The notes below the pieces were generated by a model that saw nothing but the letters and a program-made list of their open reading frames with translations, was not told the DNA's origin and did no database searches. Below, piece after piece: positions 42,609-52,346 of a stretch of 64,000 nucleotides of DNA. This DNA is from Trichormus sp. M33_DOE_039. GTDB lineage: Bacteria > Cyanobacteriota > Cyanobacteriia > Cyanobacteriales > Nostocaceae. The stretch is from contig DVDT01000063.1 of the NCBI GenBank assembly GCA_015296085.1, forward strand, positions 62,001 through 126,000, given 5' to 3'. Both the position numbers and the translations under genes were made by a program. How positions within the stretch are numbered: position 1 is the stretch's first letter; every line of letters begins with the position of its first letter.

Positions 42609-42650
42609 TAATGACTAATGACTCATGACACATGACTAGTGACTAATGAC
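42609..42650. repeat. TAATGAC heptamer array containing the thiO start codon
   Basis: Six adjoining heptamers: TAATGAC, TAATGAC, TCATGAC, ACATGAC, TAGTGAC, TAATGAC. The ATG of thiO (42646-42648) is inside the last unit. There is no purine-rich ribosome-binding site within the array. Confidence 0.85.
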
Positions 42651-44604
42651 TGGTGAGATTGTAATTATTGGTGGCGGCGTTATTGGCTTGGCGATCGCCG
42701 TTGAGTTGAAGTTGCGCGGGGCAAATGTCACCGTGCTTTGTCGTGATTTTCAAGCTGCTGCTTCCCATGCTGCTGCCGGGATGTTAGCCCCAGATGCAGA
42801 GAAAATCAGCGATGGGGAGATGAAGTCTTTGTGCTGGCGATCGCGCTCATTGTATCCAGACTGGACGCAAAAATTAGAAGATTTAACAGGCTTAAATACT
42901 GGCTACTGGGCTTGTGGTATCTTAGCCCCAGTTTATCAACAGGAAACAAGTCAGGTAGATAAGGGCGAATCCCCTGCATATTGGTTAGATAAAACTGCTA
43001 TCCATCAATATCAGCCAGGATTAGGAGCGGATGTCGTTGGTGGTTGGTGGTATCCCGAGGATGCTCAAGTTGATAATCGCGCTTTAATTCATGTCTTGTG
43101 GATGGCGGCTGAATCCTTGGGTGTGGAACTCAAGGACGGTATTACCGTTGAAGCTTTCTTACAGCAACAAGGAAAAGTTACAGGAGTTCAAACCAACACA
43201 GGAATAATTCGCGCTAATCATTATATTGTGGCTACAGGTGCTTGGTCAAATCAACTACTGCCCTTACCTGTGTTTCCCCGCAAAGGGCAAATGTTGAGTG
43301 TCCGAGTTCCCGAATCTCTCACTGAACTGCCTTTGCAGCGGGTGTTATTTGGAGACAATATTTACATCGTACCCAGGCGTAACCGTTCTGTCATTATTGG
43401 GGCAACTAGCGAAGATGCTGGCTTTACTCCCCACAACACCCCAGATGGCATTCAAACTTTACTTCAGGGTGCGATTCGCCTATACCCACAATTACAGCAT
43501 TATCCGATTCAAGAAATGTGGTGGGGATTTCGTCCCGGAACACCCGACGAACGGCCCATCTTAGGTACTAGTCACTGTGAGAATCTCACCTTGGCTACAG
43601 GTCATTATCGCAATGGCATTTTACTTGCACCCATCACCGCCAAACTCATTGCTGATTTAGTCTGGGAACAGAAATCTGACCCTCTCCTCTCTCATTTCCA
43701 CTACTCTCGCTTTCAAAAACAGCCATCTACCCCTATCCCAATGCTGATTCATTCCCCATTTCCTAGTACAGACGCGATTAATCACCTCTCTACCCAATCC
43801 GCACTCAGCACTCAAGATTCCCCTCTAATTATTGCCGGCAAAACTTTCCAATCTCGCTTAATGACTGGTACAGGCAAGTATCGCAGTATTGAAGAAATGC
43901 AGCAAAGTGTCGAGGCTAGTGGTTGTCAAATAGTCACTGTAGCAGTACGACGGGTACAAACTAAAGCACCAGGACATGAAGGTTTAGCGGAAGCCCTAGA
44001 TTGGTCAAAAATCTGGATGTTACCCAATACCGCAGGTTGCCAAAACGCAGAGGACGCAATTCGAGTAGCGCGTTTAGGACGAGAAATGGCGAAACTATTG
44101 GGACAGGAAGATAATAACTTTATCAAGTTAGAAGTTATACCAGACACGAAGTATTTACTACCTGATCCCATCGGCACATTGCAAGCCGCCGAACAATTGG
44201 TGAAAGAAGGTTTTGCGGTGTTGCCTTATATTAATGCTGACCCCATGCTAGCTAAACGCTTAGAAGAGGTAGGCTGTGCAACTGTTATGCCTTTAGCTTC
44301 TCCCATTGGTTCAGGACAAGGTTTAAAAACCACGGCGAATATTCAGATCATCATTGAAAATGCCAAAGTGCCTGTAGTTGTAGATGCTGGCATCGGCGCG
44401 CCTTCAGAAGCCTCGCAAGCAATGGAATTAGGAGCAGATGCTTTATTAATTAATAGCGCGATCGCTTTAGCTCAAAATCCTGTAGCAATGGCACGTGCCA
44501 TGAACTTAGCCACAGTTGCCGGTCGCCTAGCCTATTTAGCAGGAAGAATGCCCGTTAAAGACTATGCCAGTGCTAGTTCTCCTCTGACTGGCACAATTGG
44601 GTAG
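42646..44604 (+). CDS. thiO-thiG: Bifunctional glycine oxidase ThiO / thiazole synthase ThiG
   Basis: A 652-residue fusion. ThiO (about 1-365) begins [19 protein letters not shown] and has [25 protein letters not shown] and [11 protein letters not shown]; it oxidises glycine to dehydroglycine with FAD. A variable linker (about 366-392, rich in Ser, Thr and Gln) follows. ThiG (about 393-652) has [11 protein letters not shown], the Schiff-base lysine in [15 protein letters not shown], and [20 protein letters not shown]. ThiG builds the thiazole phosphate from dehydroglycine, DXP and ThiS thiocarboxylate. Cyanobacteria of this group are known to carry this fusion. No TPP riboswitch is seen upstream; instead the start codon sits in a heptamer array. 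Confidence 0.95.
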   Translation: MTGEIVIIGGGVIGLAIAVELKLRGANVTVLCRDFQAAASHAAAGMLAPDAEKISDGEMKSLCWRSRSLYPDWTQKLEDLTGLNTGYWACGILAPVYQQETSQVDKGESPAYWLDKTAIHQYQPGLGADVVGGWWYPEDAQVDNRALIHVLWMAAESLGVELKDGITVEAFLQQQGKVTGVQTNTGIIRANHYIVATGAWSNQLLPLPVFPRKGQMLSVRVPESLTELPLQRVLFGDNIYIVPRRNRSVIIGATSEDAGFTPHNTPDGIQTLLQGAIRLYPQLQHYPIQEMWWGFRPGTPDERPILGTSHCENLTLATGHYRNGILLAPITAKLIADLVWEQKSDPLLSHFHYSRFQKQPSTPIPMLIHSPFPSTDAINHLSTQSALSTQDSPLIIAGKTFQSRLMTGTGKYRSIEEMQQSVEASGCQIVTVAVRRVQTKAPGHEGLAEALDWSKIWMLPNTAGCQNAEDAIRVARLGREMAKLLGQEDNNFIKLEVIPDTKYLLPDPIGTLQAAEQLVKEGFAVLPYINADPMLAKRLEEVGCATVMPLASPIGSGQGLKTTANIQIIIENAKVPVVVDAGIGAPSEASQAMELGADALLINSAIALAQNPVAMARAMNLATVAGRLAYLAGRMPVKDYASASSPLTGTIG

Positions 44605-44784
44605 GGATTGGGCATATGGGCTATAGGTTATGGGGCATTGAAGACTAGGAAACAGAGTGGCAAAACAGTATTGGCTAATTACTAATAACTGTTAACTAAT
44701 GTAAAGTTTTATCTCTACTTTGATAAGGAATCGAGATATATCTTTATAAGATTAGATAAAAGATTGAGCGCAAGGAATTCATTC

Positions 44785-44964
44785 ATGCCCTATACCAACG
44801 AAGAAGGCGGACGTTTAAATAATTTTGCCCAAGAACCAAAGATTTATCGCGCAGAACCTCCAACAGCAACACAAAAACGAAACTATGTTATTTTAGGTGT
44901 CGCTGCTACAATCTTGGTTGGTGGCTTAATTTTTGTTGCTTTCTCTGTTTCTAATCTCAGTTAA
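44785..44964 (+). CDS. psb34: Photosystem II assembly protein Psb34
   Basis: A 59-residue protein: a polar N-terminus (MPYTNEEGGRLNNFAQEPKI, YRAEPPTATQKRNY) and one transmembrane helix (about 35-56) ending FSVSNLS. This wording matches Psb34, a small thylakoid protein that binds the CP47 module during PSII assembly and competes with Hli proteins. The ATG at 44785 is preferred over a TTG 21 bases upstream. A strong terminator at 45007-45038 follows. Confidence 0.85.
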   Translation: MPYTNEEGGRLNNFAQEPKIYRAEPPTATQKRNYVILGVAATILVGGLIFVAFSVSNLS

Positions 44965-45006
44965 AAATAAAAAATTTTAAAAATCTCTTTTCTTTTGTCT
45001 GTATTT

Positions 45007-45038
45007 CAGGTTTCTAGATCAAGAAACCTGGTTTTTTT
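45007..45038 (+). terminator. psb34 terminator
   Basis: CAGGTTTCT and AGAAACCTG form a 9-base stem around AGATCA, followed by GTTTTTTT. It starts 43 bases after the psb34 stop: a standard factor-independent terminator. Confidence 0.85.
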
Positions 45039-45263
45039 ATCTTTGTGAAGATTACTGTCAATCAGTTAAAAAAATTTTTTATACCAGTAAAACTAGAGAG
45101 ACTAAACAAAACAAGAGAAAAAGTAGGGAATTTAGTATAGTTTTATCCTGATTATAGTAATATCCACTTGTTCAATAGTCATAGTTTAGACATTAACGAT
45201 GCTTTGCCGCATACTGTCTGAGGTTTAAACTAATTTTGATTGTAACTTGGCCGTGGATCTACC

Positions 45264-47474
45264 ATGAGCGTGAATGATACAGCACTCTCCGATAATTCTG
45301 CTTGGAATCGGCAAGTATATCACCGTCTAAAACTTGCCCTTAGTCTTGGTTTGCGGCGACAAATATTTTTGGCAGTATGTGATGATTTACACCTAAGAAA
45401 TCAAGTAGCTGCTCGATTGCATTCGACTCTGGCTTATCCAGTCGGGCAAGTGCTATATCAGCCGCTTGATGGACAAGAAACTAGTACGCCAGCTTATCCT
45501 CGATTAGTGACATTGCGCTTAAATTTAAATGAGCCAAATCCCATCGAGCAAATTAATCAATGGTTGACGGACTATCCACCACCCATCGTAGGTGGATCTA
45601 AGGATACTCCAGGTAGACCTTTACCAATACCGACATTTCAAATTGTGGGTGTGGAACAGTTGACTAAACAGTCAGTGGCCAGTCAACGGTTATTTTTGCA
45701 TCATTTACGTTTGAGCGAACAGTATTTTTCTGCTCAGGAATCGAGCCGATTTCTCGAATCTAGTGTACTGTTATGGGTGTCACGTCCTTGGTTATCAGCA
45801 ATTCAACAGTCAGCACCACAGTTTTGGCGTTGGCGGACTGGTGTGTTTGTCTTTGCTGGAGAACCCACACCGACGACACAAAATACATCTCATCCAGAAC
45901 GTTTCCATAATTCTAGGAGTTTGAACTTAGGAAATACTGAGCAGTCAATGTTAGAAGATGCAGGTAGAGATACAGAAGTGAGAACTACGGCTGAAGCTGA
46001 ACTTGAGTTTAGGGAAACTTTGGATTTCCCAAGACAATCGGCGGATGATTATCCCAAATTCAAAGATGAGCCTTTAGTTCTAGACAATAAATTATTCACC
46101 AATCAGCAAAAACCACAGGAAATAATTGCTAGATCTAGTCAGGTTGAAAACTTATCATTGTCGTTCTCTCATGTCAGCCAAGAGTTAATTGACTTAGTGT
46201 CAGCTACAGCTAATACAATTACGTCCCTAGAGAGAGAAGATGATTGGCAACCACAAGAACTTCTTTGGGAAATTGAGAAGTTACACTCGCAAAAAGCGGC
46301 GGGTGAAGTTTTAGGTGCGGCTTATCATCAACTAGGTGATTTATATCGCCTACATATAGAGCAGGGACAATCGACTTTAGAGAATCTCATGGTAGCAATT
46401 ATTGCTTATCAAGAGGCGATCGCTTATGATGACAACTCGCCACAACTACCAGATACTCTAAATGATTTAGGCACACTCTATTGGATGTTGTACCGCACAC
46501 CACCCAATCTAGAGGAAGGGAAAACTTACATTGAACAGGGAATTGAGTTTTACAAATTAGCGTTAAAAATGATTTCTCCCAAGACACACCCTGAGACTTA
46601 CGCACGGGTGCAAAATAACTTAGGTACAGCCTATGGAGATTTAGCGCGGTTTGCTAGTCCGGCGGAAAATTGGCAACAAGCTGTTTCAGCTTATAGTGAG
46701 GCTTTGTGTTATAGAACTGTAGAATCAGATCCCTTAAAGTATGCAGCTTGTCAAAATAATTTAGGAACTGCTTACTGGCACTTAGCACAATACAATCAAC
46801 CAGTTGTACATTTGAAAAAAGCGATCGCAGCTTACAAACAAGCACTAGCTTATTACAATCCGCAAGCAGAACCCCTGAAATATGGGATGATTCAAAATAA
46901 CATCGGTACAGCTTACTGGAATTTGGCACAGTATGAACAACCTGCTGAAAATCTCCAGTTAGCTATTAATGTCTACCGCGAAGCTTTAAAATATCGGACT
47001 CCAGCCACTGTTCCTAGTGCTTGCGCTGCGACACAAAATAATTTGGGTACAGCTTATTGGCATTTAGCCAACTTTGCTCAGACTTCTAAAGAAGCACGAC
47101 AGAATTTATTGCAACTATGTATCAGTGCTTACGAAGAAGCCATTGCTTTGGCTAATTCTCTCAGTAATGTGTCTTTAAGTTTCGATTTATTTGCGACTCA
47201 TAATAATTTGGGGCTTGCTCATTATCAGTTAGTTACTGATAATACTTTTCATGGGGATAAAAGCAAGCGATCGCAACATTTAGAAGCAGCATTAGAAAAT
47301 CATTTACAAGCTTTAAATGGTTTGAGTAAACAACCGGAAGCCTATCAAAATAGTTTCGCTTATGTAGTGAAAACTATCCGTGCTTTTCATAATGAATTAG
47401 GAATTCAAGGACAAAATTTGGCTTTATCCAAAGTACCTGGTTATTTACTACCGGAGATTTTACCCAAGTTGTAG
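45264..47474 (+). CDS. TPR-repeat protein
   Basis: A 736-residue protein. The first 215 residues form a globular region (LGLRRQIFLAVCDDLHLRNQ, ending with SSVLLWVSRPWLSAIQQSAP) of unknown type that resembles a degenerate P-loop without the lysine motif. A polar linker (about 215-320) follows. From about 325 there is a ladder of TPR-like helices, with the phrase QNNLGTAY and its variants repeated at least five times (near 450, 495, 540, 585 and 645). Such repeats bind partner proteins. Its role is unknown; no operon partners are adjacent. Confidence 0.8.
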   Translation: MSVNDTALSDNSAWNRQVYHRLKLALSLGLRRQIFLAVCDDLHLRNQVAARLHSTLAYPVGQVLYQPLDGQETSTPAYPRLVTLRLNLNEPNPIEQINQWLTDYPPPIVGGSKDTPGRPLPIPTFQIVGVEQLTKQSVASQRLFLHHLRLSEQYFSAQESSRFLESSVLLWVSRPWLSAIQQSAPQFWRWRTGVFVFAGEPTPTTQNTSHPERFHNSRSLNLGNTEQSMLEDAGRDTEVRTTAEAELEFRETLDFPRQSADDYPKFKDEPLVLDNKLFTNQQKPQEIIARSSQVENLSLSFSHVSQELIDLVSATANTITSLEREDDWQPQELLWEIEKLHSQKAAGEVLGAAYHQLGDLYRLHIEQGQSTLENLMVAIIAYQEAIAYDDNSPQLPDTLNDLGTLYWMLYRTPPNLEEGKTYIEQGIEFYKLALKMISPKTHPETYARVQNNLGTAYGDLARFASPAENWQQAVSAYSEALCYRTVESDPLKYAACQNNLGTAYWHLAQYNQPVVHLKKAIAAYKQALAYYNPQAEPLKYGMIQNNIGTAYWNLAQYEQPAENLQLAINVYREALKYRTPATVPSACAATQNNLGTAYWHLANFAQTSKEARQNLLQLCISAYEEAIALANSLSNVSLSFDLFATHNNLGLAHYQLVTDNTFHGDKSKRSQHLEAALENHLQALNGLSKQPEAYQNSFAYVVKTIRAFHNELGIQGQNLALSKVPGYLLPEILPKL

Positions 47475-47677
47475 CGGTAGGATGCAAGAGAGAAGATGTT
47501 TGAGCCTGGTTTGTATCTATTAATATAATGTGATTTTTCCCGCTGATTCGCTGATATCTAATTCAGAAAACACCATACAAATCTAATAGTATTCGGTTAC
47601 AAGAATGCTAACTTCATCTTAAGCAGTCACAGTTATTACATCACATGGCAATTAACAAGACTATTACTGAATAAAGC

Positions 47678-48061
47678 TTAGTACACCAAGTTGCCAGTTC
47701 CCCGTAATTGCCGCAAAGAATTAATGCAATAAGGACAATCACATTTAAAGATTCTGATTGCAGCTTCGCTTTCTTCTTCAGTAAAATCCAGTTCTGCAAC
47801 TGTAGTATCAGATGGCTGTGATGAGACTATTGTAGATTGAGGTGTACGCTGTGCTTTGGGGTCTCTTTCCGAATCTCGAATACAGACAAAATCCTTCAGA
47901 CCGTGAGGATTAGTAATACAGGTACGACCATCATTAGTGTGCATTAATCTCTGGTTTAAATTAACACCAGCATAGGCAGGATTAAGTATTCCCAATGTTG
48001 ATATTAAAGATGTGAAAATAGAAGAACTAGCAAACAAATTCAGGACGAGCTTTTTGTTCAT
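47678..48061 (-). CDS. Exported small protein with a C-terminal cysteine motif
   Basis: A 127-residue protein from the ATG at 48061, which places a signal peptide first (MNKKLVLNLFASSSIFTSLI, cleaved near AYA). The mature part has C in GRTCITNPHG and DFVCIRDSERD, and closes with IFKCDCPYCINSLRQLRG, whose C-x-C-x-x-C could bind metal or form disulfides. An earlier ATG at 48121 would add 20 residues in front of the signal. The family is not recognised. Confidence 0.65.
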   Translation of the reverse strand: MNKKLVLNLFASSSIFTSLISTLGILNPAYAGVNLNQRLMHTNDGRTCITNPHGLKDFVCIRDSERDPKAQRTPQSTIVSSQPSDTTVAELDFTEEESEAAIRIFKCDCPYCINSLRQLRGTGNLVY

Positions 48062-48369
48062 AACCTTCCTCAAAGAAGATAACTGACAATCTAGGTTATG
48101 CGATTCACAAATAAAGATCAAGGGAATTTTTAGCTAACCAAATTTGATGATTACCTCTCAGTTGAAGTTTGGCGAAATTCGCTCAGAAACGGGTGACAAT
48201 TCTAGATTTTGAGTTAAGAAATCTCAATCCTGATAGATGAGGGTTTGCGACCTGATAAATTTACACTTCTTTACATATCTGCAATCTCGCATCATGTTTT
48301 GCCGTAACCTGATAATGATAGTACCCGCAATCATTGAGAGAAGAGATTCACAAAGGCAGGTTGCAATTC

Positions 48370-48954
48370 ATGGCATATTCCTGGTTTAAAGCATTTCATA
48401 TTATTGGCATTGTGGTTTGGTTTGCTGGGTTGTTCTACTTGGTACGGTTGTTCATTTACCATGTAGAAGCCAACCAAGAACCAGAACCAGCACGGACGAT
48501 ACTGAAAAATCAGTATCAAATTATGGAAAAACGCCTCTACAACATCATCACGACCCCAGGAATGCTGGTGACGGTAGCAATGGCAATAGGTCTATTGAGT
48601 ACAGAACCGGAGGTCTTAAAACAAGGTTGGTTACACTTCAAACTGCTGTTTGTGGTGTTGCTATTGGGTTATCATCACTACTGCGGTCGGTTAATGAAGA
48701 AATTAGCCGCCGATGAATGTCGCTGGAGTAGTCAGCAATTACGTGCTTTGAATGAAGCACCTACAGTCATGCTAGTAGTAATCGTGATGCTAGCTGTGTT
48801 CAAGAATAATCTCCCAACAGATCTGACCGCTTGGGTGATTTTCGGCATGATTATTTTGATGGCGGTGACAATTCAAATGTATGCCAGAAAACGCAGACTC
48901 GATAAAGAGAAACTCACAGCCCAAATAGCACAGATTCCGCAAGAACAAAGTTAG
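48370..48954 (+). CDS. hemJ: Protoporphyrinogen IX oxidase HemJ
   Basis: A 194-residue membrane protein with about four to five helices. HemJ hallmarks are the histidine in WFKAFHIIGIVVWFAGLFYL, the arginines of YLVRLFIYHVEA, the MEKRLYNIITTPGM block, and LHFKLLFVVLLLGYHHYCGR. HemJ oxidises protoporphyrinogen IX to protoporphyrin IX for both heme and chlorophyll and binds heme b. The ATG at 48370 is chosen because an upstream in-frame start (48334) adds only a polar 12-residue extension. An inverted repeat at 48963-49017 follows. Confidence 0.92.
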   Translation: MAYSWFKAFHIIGIVVWFAGLFYLVRLFIYHVEANQEPEPARTILKNQYQIMEKRLYNIITTPGMLVTVAMAIGLLSTEPEVLKQGWLHFKLLFVVLLLGYHHYCGRLMKKLAADECRWSSQQLRALNEAPTVMLVVIVMLAVFKNNLPTDLTAWVIFGMIILMAVTIQMYARKRRLDKEKLTAQIAQIPQEQS

Positions 48955-48962
48955 ACAAGATG

Positions 48963-49017
48963 GCCTGAGATATCCTACATTAAGAAATGTTAAGAAAATC
49001 GTTGTGATATCTCAGGC
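48963..49017. repeat. 12-base inverted repeat after hemJ, next to a transposase remnant
   Basis: GCCTGAGATATC at 48963-48974 and GATATCTCAGGC at 49006-49017 match perfectly, with 31 bases between. It is either the hemJ terminator or a leftover insertion-sequence end, since its right arm touches the stop codon of the IS982-type fragment. Confidence 0.6.
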
Positions 49018-49314
49018 TTAAATATGTCCGATCAAGCGTGCCATTCCGACTTGATGAAATAAATCGTTCATTAACATTGCCAGATGATGTAATCGCCGAT
49101 TAAACCGTGATTTTTCTAACATTCTTGGCATCAATTTATGGTCTTTCATGTAGCTGCAAGTCTGACTATGATTACCACCAAAGTACATAGCTGCAATGAT
49201 TGCCGTTGTGATAATTTCTGCACCACTCATTTCACAACGAATATCCTCTTCATGGCCGATCGCCTTGAATAAGTCATCTATAACAGAATAGATCGTAACT
49301 ATTTCAGTTAACAT
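49018..49314 (-). pseudogene. IS982-family transposase, N-terminal remnant
   Basis: A 98-residue frame starting MLTEIVTIYSVIDDLFKAIG with AEIITTAIIAAMYFGGNHSQ, CSYMKDHKLM and MLEKSRFNRRLHHLAMLMND. These are the N-terminal part of IS982-type DDE transposases, which are normally about 270-300 residues. The frame breaks off at the inverted repeat, and the catalytic DDE region is missing, so it cannot be active. Upstream, CCCTCC/GGAGGG arms at about 49319-49345 may be another trace of the element or a terminator. Confidence 0.75.
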
Positions 49315-49554
49315 CTGTCCCTCCTCTTTGTTTTGTCTGGAGGGATTTTCTTATGTGTCATCTCTCTTTGAGACTAACTAGCAACTTGGGTTAATACATG
49401 AATGGATTTAGAGATTTTTGGCATACTTTGCGTAATTAATCAACTTAAAGTTGATATATCAGTAGGGGCAAGGATGAGTAAATCTTCACCTCTACAAATC
49501 TGATTAAATACGCTCTAGTTTTGATTTAAATTCTATCTAAATCGAGGTAAATTC

Positions 49555-50142
49555 ATGTTGGTTTCTACTTTTGAATTGCTTGTTAAACCTCAGTTTCCCA
49601 AAGCTGCAAACTTACCAGCACCGATACCACCTGCTTTAAAAGCAGATGTTGAAAAACTCAGTCGTACCGTGATTCAGGGCTATTTTTTAACATTGAGTAA
49701 TATCAATGCTTTTGAGGTGACTTTGTCTCTTGTATTTACAATAGTTTCTAATCCTCCTGTAAATATTAAGGAACTTGTGGCTTTTTTGGATGTAGATGAA
49801 ACTAATATGCTGGCTGAACTTGAACCTGATTTTGCTCCCAACAAAATTAGATTTACAAGAACCATTAAAGCTGGTGAAACTGGTTTATTTTTGCTACAAC
49901 CAAACATCCTGCAAGAAGGATTATTGGCTAGAGCAAATTTTGAGGTGCGGGGATATGTAGAAGTATTTATTTCTTCGCTGTCTACTGGATATAACTCTGC
50001 CAAGTTGCTCTTAACTCCTGAACATAGAGGTACTTTCTACAAGAGTTTAGAAGGAGAAGGTACTAAGGTGCAGTTAGATCAAATAGCATACTCTCTGCCT
50101 ACAGCTCATGGTGGTTCTCTATTTGAGCTTTCCTTTCACTAA
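49555..50142 (+). CDS. Hypothetical protein
   Basis: A 195-residue protein with alternating beta-like segments (LVSTFELLVKPQFP at the start, NAFEVTLSLVFTIVSNPP, and TGLFLLQPNILQEGLLARAN). There is no signal peptide or known motif. Codon use and composition match the neighbours. It lies alone between the transposase remnant and a flavoprotein gene. Confidence 0.65.
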   Translation: MLVSTFELLVKPQFPKAANLPAPIPPALKADVEKLSRTVIQGYFLTLSNINAFEVTLSLVFTIVSNPPVNIKELVAFLDVDETNMLAELEPDFAPNKIRFTRTIKAGETGLFLLQPNILQEGLLARANFEVRGYVEVFISSLSTGYNSAKLLLTPEHRGTFYKSLEGEGTKVQLDQIAYSLPTAHGGSLFELSFH

Positions 50143-50336
50143 AAATTGGCTAATTACAACAATTTGATGTCGTAGATTTTTCGGCATAACTGGTGTAATT
50201 AACCAACTACATTCAATATTTTTTCGCAACGTACCAATATCAATGGTGCGTTGCTTTATGATTTAACACCTCAAAAAACCTATGAGCTTTAAGAGGTAAC
50301 TCAGATTGGGGATTTTCCAGCAGACAAGGTAGAGTA

Positions 50337-50371
50337 ACTATTGATTATTGACTATTGACTAATGGCTAATG
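50337..50371. repeat. ACTATTG/ACTAATG heptamer array containing a start codon
   Basis: Five adjoining heptamers: ACTATTG, ATTATTG, ACTATTG, ACTAATG, GCTAATG. The start codon of the flavoprotein gene (50369-50371) is the ATG of the last unit. It parallels the array at thiO. Confidence 0.8.
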
Positions 50372-51391
50372 AATGATGTTGTAGTGATTGGTGCGGGTAT
50401 GGCAGGTTTAATCTGCGCCCAGCAATTAAGTCAAGCGGGTTACTCAGTGTTAGTTGTGGAAAAATCCCGTGGTTTAGGGGGAAGACTGGCTACGCGCCGC
50501 TTCAACGAGACTAGGATTGATCATGGTGCTTGTTATCTCAAACCTAAAGGGGAATTATTTAGCAAGTTGGTAAATTTGTTGTGCGATCGCCATATTTTGG
50601 AAGTCTGGACAGATACAGTTTATGAATTCACTACACATACTGGTGTATCTGCACCCCAAAACCGTACTCCTCGTTATGTTGCACCTGAGGGGATGAGTGC
50701 GATCGCTAAATTTCTGGCTCAGGATTTAAATATCCTGCTCAATCAACGTGTGACAGGTATTGATCTTACTGCTGAACATCGTTGGCACATCACTCTGGAA
50801 TCTAGTAGTGAGGAATTAACGGCTAAAGCTTTAGTAATTGCTATTCCTGCACCCCAGGCTTTTATGCTACTAGCACCATTGAGTGGGAAGGTTTTGAGTC
50901 CAGCATTTCTGGAAAATTTAAATTCTGCGGAATTTGATCCTTGTATTAGTGTTATGAGTGGCTATATAGCTACAATACAACCCCTACTAGATTGGAAAGC
51001 CATTAGTTTTATAGACGATGATGTTGTGGGATGGATTGGTTTCGATAGCAGTAAACGTCACCAATCTCCACAACCTGTATTTGTGGTGCAGAGTAGTGCT
51101 AGTTTTGCTCAACTGCATCTAGAATCACCAGACTTACAGGCTACAGGAAAACAGATGTTGGAATATGTAGCCAATATCTTGAACTTACCTTGGCTGGAAA
51201 ACCCTGAATGGATGCAAGTACATCGTTGGCGTTATGCTTTTCCTCGTAGTCCTTGGCCAGAAAAATTTTTAGATGCTGAGGCTGCTTCACCTTTAGTCTG
51301 TTGTGGGGATTGGTGTGGTGGCAATTTAGTAGAAGGTGCAATGCTTTCTGGGCTAGCCGCATCTGAGAGAATTAAGCAACATGTAAACTAA
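50369..51391 (+). CDS. NAD(P)/FAD-dependent oxidoreductase (renalase/amine oxidase-like)
   Basis: A 340-residue flavoprotein. VVVIGAGMAGLICAQQLSQA at the start and KSRGLGGRLATRR form the FAD site; the C-terminal CCGDWCGGNLVEGAMLSGLA is the second FAD contact. The pattern fits the renalase-like group of amine oxidases in bacteria, with unknown substrate, perhaps an isomeric form of NAD(P)H. A terminator is at 51468-51504. The start codon is embedded in a heptamer array. Confidence 0.82.
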   Translation: MNDVVVIGAGMAGLICAQQLSQAGYSVLVVEKSRGLGGRLATRRFNETRIDHGACYLKPKGELFSKLVNLLCDRHILEVWTDTVYEFTTHTGVSAPQNRTPRYVAPEGMSAIAKFLAQDLNILLNQRVTGIDLTAEHRWHITLESSSEELTAKALVIAIPAPQAFMLLAPLSGKVLSPAFLENLNSAEFDPCISVMSGYIATIQPLLDWKAISFIDDDVVGWIGFDSSKRHQSPQPVFVVQSSASFAQLHLESPDLQATGKQMLEYVANILNLPWLENPEWMQVHRWRYAFPRSPWPEKFLDAEAASPLVCCGDWCGGNLVEGAMLSGLAASERIKQHVN

Positions 51392-51968
51392 TTAATCCTA
51401 ACAAATGTGAATTTTTTCAAAAATTTTACCTGATTTTTGCATCTATCGTTAGACTGATTACTCGATATAGTAAGTCTCATCGCTGTGACTTACTAATTTT
51501 TTTTACAACTAATAATGATATTTCACAAAATGTATAGATACTAATGCCAATTTTATCAGGAGATAATCGTAGCGATAATAGATCAAGAATGTTAACAATA
51601 TAGATAGCTTTACTTTAATTGGGTCTTAACCATAATTTATGGCATCACCCTAGTTTTATATTGATCCCTAAGTATTTATGATGAGTTTTATGTCGATTTT
51701 CCAAAAAATCACATAAAATTGAAAAAATTAAAATATAAATATAAAATGTTGGAACTTTACTCAGTTTATCGAGTATTTCCTCAGTATTTATGCTGTCAAC
51801 ATTCTCAAATTCCTAAAAAATCAGTAGATCCAAATACGTGGTATTCTACCGAAATAAAAAGTTCGTTTAAGTTCGGAAACTCAATGGCTATAGGTAAAAG
51901 CCATTTAGTAAGTTTGTTTTCTCTACTCATTGCATGAATGAAAAGATAAAAACAGGGGTTAAAAAGTT
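51392..51968. other. Intergenic region
   Basis: These 577 AT-rich bases hold the terminator at 51468-51504 and the promoter region of the next gene. A frame at 51719-51937 starts with TTG and has no protein-like pattern, so no gene is called. Confidence 0.4.
51468..51504 (+). terminator. Terminator of the flavoprotein gene
   Basis: TAGTAAGTC and GACTTACTA form a 9-base stem with a 10-base loop and are followed by a run of eight T. It lies 77 bases after the stop at 51391. Confidence 0.8.
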
Positions 51969-52346
51969 ATGAATACAGTAGTGAAATTAACACAGCAATC
52001 AGTCCTAGGAGAGATTGAAAATGTTTTAGATACCTATTCTTATCATCCTTATCAACAAGCATTTGCAATTCCTGATTTACGCCAAGAATTGATTGATTTT
52101 GTCTTGAACCGCATTCCGTGTTTTTACAGCGAAATATCTGATGAAAAACTAGAACTAGAAAGCTCTGAAAAAAACAGTAAATTTAATCAAAAGTTACCTC
52201 GCAGGCCTTTAGAGCAAAAACTGCATCTACAAAATTTGATTCATCAAGGTATTTACGCTATCTTTCAACAAAAGTCAGATTGGATTAGCCATCATCTGTG
52301 TGAATCAGTTGAATCTGCTTGTGAACCATCGCACTGGTTTGGTTAA
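51969..52346 (+). CDS. Conserved-looking hypothetical protein
   Basis: A 125-residue protein beginning with a helix (SVLGEIENVLDTYSYHPYQQ), followed by AFAIPDLRQELIDFVLNRIP and a polar middle, then KLHLQNLIHQGIYAIFQQKS. Its first half resembles short cyanobacterial late-competence-like proteins, but I cannot assign a family with confidence. An AGGGGTT-type site precedes the ATG. A perfect hairpin lies downstream at 52422-52469. Confidence 0.65.
   Translation: MNTVVKLTQQSVLGEIENVLDTYSYHPYQQAFAIPDLRQELIDFVLNRIPCFYSEISDEKLELESSEKNSKFNQKLPRRPLEQKLHLQNLIHQGIYAIFQQKSDWISHHLCESVESACEPSHWFG

Noticed and set aside
42497-42645. Possible TPP riboswitch upstream of thiO-thiG
   Set aside because: The conserved CUGAGA and paired elements of the THI box are not present; the region holds G-rich and heptamer repeats.
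42609-42650. Heptamer array as a CRISPR array
   Set aside because: Units are 7 bases and contiguous without spacers; no cas genes are near.
51719-51937. 72-codon plus-strand frame starting with TTG
   Set aside because: AT-rich, no ribosome-binding site and no fold-like pattern; treated as chance.
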